DNA of 64,000 bases from assembly GCA_963995505.1 (NCBI GenBank), contig OZ023192.1:1270001-1334000 (forward strand). Reading direction: 5' to 3'. A program made the position numbers and the translations under genes. Of this stretch, positions 12,141-22,980 are shown one piece after another (position 1 is the first letter of the stretch; every line of letters begins with the position of its first letter). The stretch is from Hypericum androsaemum. Taxonomy: Eukaryota > Streptophyta > Magnoliopsida > Malpighiales > Hypericaceae. Below the pieces are notes generated by a model that saw nothing but the letters and a program-made list of their open reading frames with translations, did not search any database and had not been told where the DNA came from.

Positions 12141-12400
12141 CAGGAGGGGAGCCAGAAAATTTGCGGAGTAGGGGCAATATAATTTTTTTTTCAAAAAGTT
12201 CAACGTATGTAATTACAACATTTATAATTGTCCTCTACGATTACTCATACGATTAATCAATTTTTAGGTTGATTAATTTTTTAGTAGAGTCAATTTCTAA
12301 TTTTAGTGGGGACATACATTAAAAAATATACCTAGTTATCAAGAAAAAAAATTAAATGAGGATAATTGCCCCCGGTGGGTTAAACGTCCCTCCGCACCTG
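12141..12400 (-). mobile_element. Non-autonomous hAT element with 8-bp target duplication
   Basis: A 260-bp element with imperfect terminal inverted repeats: CAGGAGGGGAGCCAG at the left and TCCCTCCGCACCTG at the right. It is flanked by the perfect 8-bp direct repeat GCCGTTAG (12133-12140 and 12401-12408), the hallmark of hAT transposition. Inside it shares subterminal sequence with the elements at 18664 and 51300, here in reverse orientation. Those include the GTGGGGACATACATT block and a piece matching the 3' end of the transposase-bearing copy at about 52450-52530. It is therefore an internal-deletion derivative of that family. Confidence 0.88.
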
Positions 12401-12408
12401 GCCGTTAG

Positions 12409-14590
12409 GCTAAATGACTGTTAACACAAAATACGATATTTGTCCTCTCCAATCTAAAAGAGGGTCCTAACCAATTCATCTAGCCCAGGTTAGCTAATCT
12501 CGAATCAATTTAGGATGTAACAGATTTTATAAGGTTTATTTTATCTCTCTCAACTTATATTAAACTTTTATAAGTAAGAACTATGTCACGATAATAGTAA
12601 AATTACTTTGCATACACTCAATTGAAACTTTTTTTCGTTTTGGTACAAACTCATTTCAGACATTGGTGATGACCTATTTGGCAACTGTCTAAAGAAGCAC
12701 ACAATGTGACAGTGGACCAATGAACCTAATCCAGTGGAGGTACACTCTTGCACCTAAACAACCTTTTTAAGGGCAGGGAGACATGGTCGCTTGCAGCTTT
12801 TGCCACCCTCAAATTCAAAACAAAAGGCCACAAGGTCACCATGCATTTGTTTCCTCAAGATATCGGTCCTGCCTTCCATTTCAAGCATCAGGAAGGATTA
12901 GGACAGCGACCAAATATATAGTGAATGACACCGACATATCTCGACTTCCATCTGTTGGAAATATAATATGTAGTTTTTTTCCTTCTAGACTACTAGGTAT
13001 CCGGTATCATACACTGACTAATCCAAAGATATAGTGGATGACACCAACATATCTTGAATTCGAACTATTAGAAATATAGACCGCCTAGTGTCCGGACATC
13101 ATGTGCCGAATAATCCGGATTCAAGTCGGGTGTGACTTTTTGAAAGGTAGCAAAATTCTTCCTGCAAGCATTTAACATTGTTGCATTCCAATTGATTTGA
13201 TACGAGACCTTTTGGTTAATCTAGAACAATCTCATCACTAGTTGATCTAAGTGTTTACTTCACTAGTTGATCTAAGTGCTTACTGGGAGGAATAAAATAG
13301 TGTTAAACATTGTGAGAATCTCTCCACATTCGAAAGTTCTACTTTGCTCGAACATAAATTAGTGGGCAAATAAATGTATGGTACAAATTGATTTCAATCA
13401 AAAAAATTATAGTGGATGGCAATTTTTTAAAGTTCTTTTCGGGACCTTATAAAAGAGATGGCACTTAATAATTCAACTTGGTTTGGTCTACCATACCATC
13501 CACATTAAAAAACATTACACCTTTTATGTCATGGGGAAAAAACTTCGGGTCACATGGGGCATTAACAAAATGTATCGTGGGCTATGAACTCAAAAAACTT
13601 TTTGAAGAATGAGGGAAACCTAAGAAAGGAATTTATTTCACATGTTTTGGTATTTGCGAAGATTGGATAAGGTAATATATTTGATAATTATATAGGTAAT
13701 CTTACTCTCTTTCATTTTTCTATGCTAATGTGAAAAGATTGATTATGATGGAAGAAGTTGTACCACTTAGATTAATTGACAAGAGAGTTATTTTAGATTA
13801 AATAAGAACTCGAGTTCGGATCATATGAACACATGAGTGTTAAATACTTGCTGTATAAATTTTGTCATTATTTAAAAAATATATCCAACTTAAATATAGG
13901 TTAATTATTCTAAAAAATGTCCATCTATAATTGGTGATTCAATTTATCTCGCATAAATTGTATTGCACTCACATTGATTACAAGGTATGTTGTCACTCAC
14001 AATATAGTTAACAATAGTAAAATGAATTTGTTCGAATGCGATGCTGTAGCAAATCATACCCAGATCGAAACGATCTTTTAATATCAATTTATTTATTGCG
14101 CTGGTTAATCTGAGTATGAACTTCAAATTTTGACACATAAATAAAAAAGACCTTAAATTATTTTATTGTATTATTTATATCATCAAGGTGCGCTTTCATT
14201 TTTTACAAACATCATGAGAAAACTTCAAAGTTAAGCATGATTAGCCTGAAGTATTTTTCACGATGGGTGGAACCCCTGAAATAAGAAAAAAAAAACGCAA
14301 GAAAATGATCACGTTGGTCTGTTGAGACAGTCAATCAGATCTTATAGGTTACGCGGACAATGATTGGCTCATGTCAAGCATTCTAGGTAGAGGGAGACAT
14401 GGGCGAACCGATTCCACACTTGAATCATGAGATTGTACTAATAAGGCACGACGAGGACATCGTTTATTTAAGTATGGATAAATGTAAATATGTTAAGAAA
14501 AATTTGATTGGTTTGATTTGATTACATTATCTATATTACTAAGGTGCACATTCTCTCTGATGTTGTTTAACGGATTGAGCTGTACAAACT
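12409..14590. other. Intergenic, AT-rich, with a local tandem duplication
   Basis: No gene recognised. Around 12917-13023 and 13029-13118 lie two diverged copies of a ~100-bp segment (ATATAGTGAATGACACC versus ATATAGTGGATGACACC, each followed by a GAAATATA block and a GTATCCGG/GTGTCCGG block). A 22-bp repeat containing CACTAGTTGATCTAAGTG occurs twice near 13236-13280. Confidence 0.5.
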
Positions 14591-15224
14591 ATACTTATAT
14601 TAGAATCATATTATTAAATGTTGTTGTTTTATAAATAAAGTATTATTACTCCACAAAAATCTTCAAAAATTGATTACACTAATTATTCTTGAAATACAAG
14701 ATCCACGTAACTAGATAAACACCTATTTACAGCAAAACTAAGATAGATGTTATATAGTTGGGGCCAAATTTAGTAGGGACATGGATAATTTTCACTAAAA
14801 GGGATCAAAGAGTAATCCAGGTATTATAAAGATAATTAGAGATAATATTGGACAACTACTTATTAACAAAATTAAGCTATAATTTAAGGATAATACAATT
14901 ATAGAAATAATTAAAAAGAAAAAAATAACAGCCAAACAATGTAATTATGGAAAATAATACAATTTATGGAAATACAATTACAGAAATATTGGTATCCTTA
15001 AACTTGGATATTGATTTTCTTCTTCTATGATATTGGTTTCATTCTACTCTGATATTCGTGTCCTTTTACTCTGTCATTGGTTTTCTTCTTCTATGATACA
15101 ATTTAGGGATAAAATAATTATGAAAATAATTAAAAAAAATAATAATAACAACCAAACAATACAATTATGGAAAATAATACAATTTATGAAAATATAACTA
15201 TGGGAATGGGAATATTAGTATCCT

Positions 15225-15668
15225 TGTACTCATATTAGTTTTCTTCTTCTCGAATATTAGTTTCCTTCTTCTATGATATTAGTTTCTTTCTACTCTGATA
15301 TTGGTGTCCTTCTACTCTGACATTGGTTTCCTTCTTCTATGATATTGGTGTCCTTCTACTCTGATATTGGTTTGCTTCTTCTCGAATATTGATATCATTC
15401 TACTCTCATATTGGTTGCCTTCTACTCTCATATTGGTTTCATTCTACTCGGATATCAGTATCCTTCTACTCGGATATTGGTTTCCTTCTTCATGATATAG
15501 ATTTCCTTCTACTCTCATATTGGTTTCCTTCTACTCGGATATCGGTATCCTTCTACTCGGATATCGGTATCCTTCTACTCGGATATTGGTTTCCTTCTTC
15601 ATGATATAGATTTCCTTCTACTCTGATATTTGTGTCCTTCTACTCTGATATTTGTGTCCTTATTCTCT
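15225..15668. repeat. 22-bp minisatellite (TTCCTTCTACTCTGATATTGG-type units)
   Basis: About twenty head-to-tail units of ~22 bp, alternating variants such as GATATTGGTTTCCTTCTTCT and GATATTGGTGTCCTTCTACT. An outlying block lies at about 15008-15098. The reading frame through 15389-15604 is only a translation of this repeat and should not be treated as a gene. Confidence 0.9.
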
Positions 15669-15957
15669 GAAGATTTGAAACCAATCTAAAAATAATTTGA
15701 ATCCAATATCACTTCATTTATACACCATTGCAAGAACAACTAGATACCAATATCACTTCAAGTACAACCCCAGTCGGTATGAAGATTTGAAACTAATCTA
15801 AAAATAATTTGAAACCAATATCACTTCACTTATAAACCATTACAATGACAAATGAATACCAATATCTTTTAAATACATATACAGCAGATAAACATGCATA
15901 GTAAAAAAATAGGATATTCTTCCAATCCGTTGAATCCATGAACTCTCCAATCTCTTG

Positions 15958-16484
15958 TCAATTACCACTCAATTTGATAGGCAATGCAACAGTGACCAAG
16001 AAGATGTGCTCGGAATGATCTCTTTGATTAACCCAGATCACTTGCCAATCTTTTTCCTCGTAACCTTGGTCTCCATCTGCAAGTGAAGAGATGTAGGAAA
16101 TTTCTCCAATCCTTTTCTACTGTCCAATGCATGAACTAACAGATGATTCACTTATTAGTAAAAAAGAACAACAATAATTTCTAGAATAAAATACAATAAG
16201 TTGCCACCAACTGCTGCTTCTTTTCCAAGGGAAAACGATGGACAATCCATGCATGGAACTGTGAACTGACAAAAACTAACCCAACTGCCATGTAAACGAA
16301 ATAGGGGTTAGGATTTACCTGAAATTGAACAGGACGGCAAAATGTAGTAGGGCGGCGGAAGAGACACTGGTGGGGGCGACGGAACGGCGAACGTTAGGGG
16401 GATACTCGAGATGAAGTGGGTACCATCAGACTGGCCATAATGTTCGCCACCTGATGAAGATGAAGATGAAGATGGGGGAAGCAT
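15958..16484 (-). CDS. Candidate small two-exon gene, unknown function
   Basis: The minus strand offers exon 1 at 16484-16319, from an ATG to TTTCAG before GTAAATCC. Exon 2 is at 16076-15958, after an acceptor ending CTTGCAG and reaching a TGA. Exon 1 is 55 codons plus one base and exon 2 supplies the missing two bases, giving 94 residues. The N-terminal half is low-complexity (MLPPSSSSSSSGGEHYG, then PSPPPVSLPPPYY). The C-terminal half is ordinary in composition (EEKDWQVIWVNQRDHSEHIF). A TTTAGGGTTTTA motif resembling a plant telo-box lies just upstream of the ATG. I do not recognise the protein. It lies inside the repeat-bounded segment 14623-16831, so it may be a captured gene fragment. The intron and phase agreement support it, but chance cannot be excluded. 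Confidence 0.35.
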
Positions 16485-16863
16485 AGGTGGGGGGAAGGAG
16501 ATGAAGATGAAGATGAAGATTCCCGTAAAACCCTAAAATACGAGAGAGGAAATTTTTTCCTTGAAGAAGATTCAATTTTTTGGGATTTTTTTTTACGGGT
16601 TCAGGAGATTACTGGAATGGTGGGGTATGTGAGAAGGAAACCTAGCTGGCGAATTTTGGGTTAAAACCTCAAAATACCCTCTAAGGATTTGGACTGTTAG
16701 ATCTAAAATTTTTCTATTTTAATCGAATCTAAATGCCCAAATTTAGTCTATACCATGAGGATGATTTTTATGTAATTCTCACTGAATCCAAAGTCTAGTT
16801 CAACACCCAAAAGAAATGTTAGAATCATATTATACTTATATTAGAATCATGTTATTAAAATGT

Positions 16864-18663
16864 TATTTGACTGATCATGTATGTGATTGGCCTGCCCAAC
16901 CTCAATCATCTTGATACCGATTTGCTTAAAAACGACAACCAAAAACAGCCACCGTTAGCGCATTCGTGATTCGACCTTCACTCGGGAAAATTGGGCCGGC
17001 CATCAAGTGGCCGGTCAACTATATCCACCCGATCAGGTGGCCTTAAATTGAAGTTACTATGACCACCTCATCGTGGCCGTTGATCAGAAAATCCTACGGT
17101 GGAATTTGAAACAGCACAGCATCATTTGACTCCCTCCAAATCAAGCCACTTATTGCGCTAGCCTCCCCTGTCCCTTTGATCAAAAGATGGAATATTATTC
17201 CGTCCAAAAATAATTTAGATTAAATACAGAATTTTTCGTTTTCGAGTTTTAAAAACATGTCCTTATTGAAATTTGATAGCAAAAATTTTATTCGACTTGA
17301 ATATGATAATTGTCAATGAGTACGTTGAACGTTACCGTGTTGCTCTATAACCCTACTGATTAAAGCGTTAACATGTCATAATTTGGACAGCTTTAATACA
17401 AAAAGAATTGGATTACCGAATAATACCATAAGCTCCTTTTCGAGAAGATTATAGAAATATGTTTATCGAAGTGCGGATATTAATTAATGACAAAAATATC
17501 AGACCATGTAACTCTTTTTCCTTCAATTTCAGTAGAAATTTAATAAACTTGTGAAATTCATATCACGCGGAGATTATGTGATTCTGTCCTTTTTGTCCTC
17601 TTCGAGTTTTTGCAAATTTTAAATATATTTGTGTGTATCTCTTTTTGTTGTATATTTTTTTTGTAATGAGTGATTTATAATCAAATATGGCGAGATTTGT
17701 ATAATGATTAATGAGTGACTCTTTTAATAATGTATCTTTCATTTTGAGAAAGTAACAAATTTATTGGTGAAAATCATACAATATTTACTATGTAACATTA
17801 CATAAATCATGAAAACTTAATACGATAGCATCATATAAACGATATATTGAGCATATTTATAATCAATTCGAAGTTTCTGAAAATTTCGTTCACGTCACAC
17901 TTTTCTTTTAAATATGGAATTTTCTCCAAAGATTATGTAGACATGTTTTATTAGATCTGCTAAATTCTTTATAATCTATACATCTGTTAAATATCAAATT
18001 CTTACAATAAGGGAATGTACACTTAAGAAATGGATGAAGAAATATGAAGGAACAAGAGAAGTGCAACGAAAAAAAAACGAAAGAACTATACATATATGAT
18101 TGGTGATGATGATCTGATAAGTAAATTTAGCAGTAAAAGTCAACCGCACCTCCATCATTTAAGTTTTTATATATAAATGCTTTTTCATGAATTCTCATGA
18201 GCTGGATATTTTAGTTGACATTATTTAATTAAATTTCTTTTGTTGACAAGTAACGTATCATTACCTCAAAAATGAACCTACTAAAGAGGTTACACTAAGA
18301 GGACCACGCCAAAGATATCAGATAATGCCTATCAGATGCACATCAAATGATAAGCGATATCTAGGTATGAAAACAATGGAATCACCAAAAGTAATCCAAA
18401 ACTAAAATACTCCACTATACACTTATACAAACCACCAAGAAAAAACTAGAATTATGGAGGGTCGAAAACCCGGTGGTGATCCCACAAGCCGCCTCCTTGA
18501 TAGCACAAAGGATATTTGAGGCATCAACATTCTAGGAAAAGCCTGCGATGATTGACAGACGCCACGCCTTGGTCGAAAGCGCCTCACGAAGGACATCATC
18601 CTGTGAATCCAAACCCAACATAATCGAGAGAAGGCAAAGCTCCAACGCCGGCTTCGGAGGCTT
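16864..18663. other. Intergenic, AT-rich
   Basis: No gene recognised. A GC-richer patch with a GGCCGG inverted motif lies around 16990-17040; the rest is AT-rich with short open frames only. Confidence 0.5.
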
Positions 18664-18891
18664 CAGGGGCGGAGGGAGGTTAAGGAATTGCCCCCACTTA
18701 ATTTTTTTATGTTTGATAATTATGTATATTTTTTAATGTATGTCCCCACTAAAATTAGAAATTGACCCCACAAAAAAATTAATCAACCTAAAAATCGAAA
18801 CCAAAATGGTAAATTACCGACTTATCATATGCTAGTCGGGCTCAAAAAATTATATTGCTCCCACTCTTCAAATTTTCTAGCTCCGCCCCTG
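18664..18891 (+). mobile_element. Non-autonomous hAT MITE with perfect 8-bp target duplication
   Basis: A 228-bp element begins CAGGGGCGGAGG and ends CTCCGCCCCTG (terminal inverted repeats). The perfect 8-bp direct repeat GGAGGCTT flanks it at 18656-18663 and 18892-18899. Its left ~150 bp closely match the left end of the transposase-bearing copy at about 51325-51450 (AATTGCCCCCACTTAA... then ATTAGAAATTGACCCCAC). Its right ~60 bp match that copy's right end. It is thus a deletion derivative of the same hAT family, in the same orientation as the 51-kb copy. Confidence 0.92.
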
Positions 18892-18899
18892 GGAGGCTT

Positions 18900-21400
18900 T
18901 ACCTTCAATTTAGGGATCGAAGCTTGCAAATGATCGACAGCTTTGATCGTCGACTTCCTACTTCGGTTGCTTGAACGGGTCAGAGCGAAAAACTTCCCAA
19001 TTTAAATTTTTTAGCCATCCGGATACCAGCAAAAGACTCCAGCGGTTTGGGATCTAGGCACTGGGAGGAGGTCAAATGGTAAGAACTAGTTGTAGTTAAT
19101 CAAATATTTCAAGTCGAAGTTATGTGAGAGCGATTATGTTAATATTCGATAGGAAAAGTTTTTCTCTAATTTATAATATGACTTATCTCAAATTTGGATT
19201 AGTGAATATTTATTTGCGTGAACATAACTTCGTACATAAAAGAATGACATAAATGACTCTTTTTGATAAGTAGAAGTGATTTTATTAAAAAATATTTACA
19301 CTTGACATATGTACTCGTGGACGTAAATGACACTTCACATAACTTAGATGAATGCATTTATGTTCCGGCATTCACATCAATGTTAGGTTGTTCAATTATA
19401 ATCATGGAGGATTACTATAAACTATAGGTTAATATACCAATAATTACTTAGATGAATTGACAAAAAAATTATTTTAAATTAATCAGTAGTTCTTAAGTTT
19501 GAGTCATTTGGAATACAACATTGTTAAATAATTGTTGAAAGTATTTTCTCACCTTTGAAGTATCTTACTTGGCTTGTCCAGTGAATGTTTCCGATGCCGA
19601 ATGATTAAAAAACTATAGGTCTAACAAATAATTAATTAACACTAATATGGTCTGTGTATCTATCTACGTGTAACACCAGGGTGGGCCACAGACAATTAAT
19701 TCACTTCTCTTATTCTTACGTTGAAGTAAAAGCTCCGGTCAACAAAGGAAAAGGGAACAAATGTCTTGTTGACCATGTTATAATAAAAGGATTAGGAATT
19801 TCTTAGTTTTTCTTTATTCACGATCTTCTAATAGAATTGATTACCATCAACCTCTTTGCATAGTACAGTGGTATCGATTGCTAGATTAATGTTCTATTTT
19901 TCGTACCCGGCTTAAAATATTAATACAATGAGAAATAATATGAGATTCATACTTCAACATTTTCCTCAAAAGAAGTCCATTTAAAGCATTAAGTCGCAGT
20001 ATATATATAGTTTATATCACTTATCGGTAAGAGTTTGAACATTTTATCTTCTATTCCATGAAACAAAGGTCGTGTATGGCTCACTTGTAAAACTATGGTA
20101 CTACGATTAAAATTTTCTATCTAACTCAAAAAATTCAAACAATAAAAATTTATTATTCTTAAAAAATATTTGATTCGTACAATTAAATATTGAGTAAACT
20201 TTACCACATGACGTACAATTTTGTCTCCCTTTTAAAAAAGTAGTGAAATAATGGGGGCAAGCCATTTGTAAACAGTTTTGAGTTACAGGACAACATATGT
20301 TTATCTGTCATCTTAAAAAAGACATTCAATCAATAAGTATAACATTTGTTCTAATAATATAACAATACGATTGAGATCAGATTTAGAGTGATCATAATTT
20401 AAATCTTGGAGAATAACAAATTATACTTATAAAATCCATTTGCCATGTGTGATAAAATGTTATTTCGCCTAATAAATAAGTTATCCAAAGGAAAAAAATT
20501 AATATTCAAATTCGAAATATCTGTTTAAATAATTTTGATACTTTGCAACTAGCATGAATGATTTTAGAAGCCTAAGATTTGGAGATGCGTGTGTGATCCT
20601 AACATGATTAGAGTCGCAACAACGGATTCAAAATCCGAGGAACTGCTTGTCCGGTAATATAATTAATTAATTACCCTCCAAGATTGGATCCTGATATTTA
20701 ATTCTCATTAACTTTGAAATCGTCCACAATAAATTAGGATCACCCAGACCGTTGAAAATGATCAACGGTTAAAACACATGTCCCAAGGTTGGTGTAAGAA
20801 ATCCAAACGCACGCACTTTTTTATGAAAATATCAAAATGATCAAAATCAACGTTGTTATTATTATATTTTTTTGAAAGATAAATTTTTACACAATTACAC
20901 TCGCCAGAATTTGAACTCTAAAATTTTTTTTAAATTTATATTTTTTGTGTCGTTAGCTTATATGACCTTTAGTTTATTAAATTTGACAAACCACTATCAT
21001 AATTCTAAATTTTCTCATTAAATTACAGATATTTTTTTAAGCTGACAACGTGCTTCTTCGAATTTCTTTTATTCTGTGTCAATTAGTCGCCTAAAATATC
21101 TATAATTTTAGACAAAAAGTTTAGAACTACTGGGTGTTAAAGTGCGAAACTACTTACCAATGAAAATCGATAGAAGTGGTAACACAATTTAGATTTATTT
21201 AGTAATAAATTTAGATTAATTTAAGATAATATTAGGTTCAATACTATTCATGAAAGATCCGACAAAACTCGACTAGTCCGAAACGAAACTACATTAAAAA
21301 AATACAACACACGTACAAATACAAATTCACGTAATATTTTACTATCTGATATCTAACTCAATAAATTGATTTATCCACATTCAAGTTAGATAAGACTAGA
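18900..21400. other. Intergenic; distal myosin promoter side
   Basis: AT-rich with no gene recognised. A second degraded SINE-like patch occurs at about 20865-20975, where a minus-strand B-box-like motif is followed by a TTGTGTCGTTAGC tail similar to that near 12130. The final kilobase must contain the myosin promoter. Confidence 0.45.
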
Positions 21401-21595
21401 TTCAAATTGGATAAGAAGTTCGGAATTTGTTTTTAAAATTCAAAATTCAGAAAAAAGAATACATAGAAGAAAGGAAGAGAGAAAGAGGAAGACACATCGA
21501 CACACTCCCTCCTTTTTCCTCTTTTAATATGTGAGGCAAAAGGAAAAAAGCTGCTTCTATTACAGAGACATTTTCTTCTCTTCTCAAACTTTCTT

Positions 21596-21632
21596 CCCTC
21601 TCTCTCTCTCTCTCTAAAATCTCTCTCTCTCC
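21596..21632 (+). repeat. CT microsatellite in the myosin 5' leader
   Basis: CT dinucleotide runs interrupted by AAAAT, upstream of the leader-intron donor at 21910. Pyrimidine-rich leaders of this kind are common in plant housekeeping genes. Confidence 0.8.
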
Positions 21633-21909
21633 ACTTTTCCACTTTCTCCTCGAATTCTAAAAGCCCAAGACCCGCCTTTGATTATATTTTCGAGGCTAAC
21701 TAGTATAAACTTTGCTGCTTTTGTTTCCCACGCTTCTTTTTTTGATTTTTCCCCATTATTTGTTTCTAAAATTGGAAAATAATAAATAAAAGAGCTACAT
21801 TCCCGGAAATCTCCACTAGCTGAGCTCCTTCCTCTGGACCAGTTCAAAAAATTCGATCTGGGTACTACTAAAGTTCGCTTCTTTCGAGCTTTGCTCCTCA
21901 TTTCTTAAG

Positions 21910-22968
21910 GTAAGATTAAACTCTATTTTTTAATTATTATTCTCCTTTTTCTTTTCGTTTTTTCCTATGTTTTTTTGGGCTCTTTGAACACCCATTTTGT
22001 GTTGATAGATGATTGTTCGCCCATTTCCAATTATTCTACTAATTCAAGTTCGAGCATGAAAGAACTTTGAAATGGTCTCTCGGACAAGTTTTTATTAAGT
22101 TCGAACTCGAGATTCTAATTAAGTTCTAGTATTGCTTTCTGGGTTCCTTAGAGAATGGGTTATGATGTTTGTTGACTCTTGTCTTGTTGGTTTCCTTTTT
22201 TGCTCTTTGCTTTCTTTTTTATTCCTGTTCATTTTCTTATAAATCTTTATTGGATCTTATTCCTCATGAAAGATGGAAACTTTACATTTGGGATTTTGGA
22301 TTTACTATGCTTCCAATACTGTAGTCAAATTAGGCGATTGACCTTCCTTCTTTTTCCTCTAATCTGGATTGATGCCACATTATTTACCTGCCATTTTAAT
22401 CAAGGTCTAATCTTAAGGAAGGTGTGTATATATATGTGTCTGTGTGTGTTTGTTAGACAAAAAGAAGGAATTTTTTCCGCTTCGGTCATCCGAATTCCTT
22501 GCTTGTTTCATTTGAGAATCTGATGCCTTGGATTTGGACTCATCACAGTTCATGGAGAAAGGTGAAATTTTTAGTGCAAGTTTGTGTTTTTAATTGCTGA
22601 GAAGAAAAATCTGGTTTTTGGTTGCCAAGATTAGGGGGTTTCTGCCTATCATTGAAGACTTTTTCCTTTATGTGGGGTACTTGGACTTCGTCAATGGCGA
22701 CCTAAGGGGCATTAGGGTTGTTTTTCACAATTTGGGGTCCCCTCCATTAAAGTAATCTCTGAACATTCAAGAAGGGTCCTTGTGTGTTGATTTATGAATT
22801 GAAGTTTGCCTATTTGTGTTAAACTTCGACCGATTGCTTCAGTTGGGAACTGAATTCTCAGGATCCTTGTGTGTTAAAAGTACACGGCCTTTTTGGGTGT
22901 TGATTTATGAAGTTTCCCTATTTGTGTTAAGCTTCGACTGATTGCTTCAGTTGGAACTGAATTCTCAG
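21910..22968 (+). other. Leader intron in the 5' UTR of the myosin gene
   Basis: A consensus donor (TTCTTAAG before GTAAGATT at 21909/21910) and an acceptor (TTCTCAG before GTTCACAGAAG at 22968/22969) define a ~1,059-bp intron. The start codon follows 12 bases later at 22981. Long first introns in the 5' UTR often raise expression in plants; whether this one does is inference. The interior contains a ~60-bp imperfect duplication (GTTAAACTTCGACCGATTGC near 22818 and GTTAAGCTTCGACTGATTGC near 22926). Confidence 0.75.
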
Positions 22969-22980
22969 GTTCACAGAAGA

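Larger units (their letters stand above)
14623..16831. mobile_element. Candidate composite element bounded by ~30-bp direct repeats
   Basis: Near-identical segments beginning ATACTTATATTAGAATCAT occur at 14591-14622 and 16832-16863 and bracket 2.2 kb unlike its surroundings. Inside are duplicated AT-rich blocks (14893-15001 and 15112-15222), a long minisatellite, another tandem pair (about 15668-15777 and 15780-15873) and a GC-richer segment with a possible small gene. The flanking repeats are longer than typical target duplications, and I found no clear terminal inverted repeats. The class is therefore undetermined, and a chance duplication is possible. Confidence 0.35.

Noticed and set aside
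15389..15604. A 71-codon open frame
   Set aside because: It is a direct translation of the 22-bp minisatellite and has repeat-driven composition.
22818..22960. A possible alternative first coding exon in the myosin leader intron
   Set aside because: The imperfect duplication there contains no ATG-initiated frame joining exon 2, and the acceptor at 22968 with ATG at 22981 explains the start.
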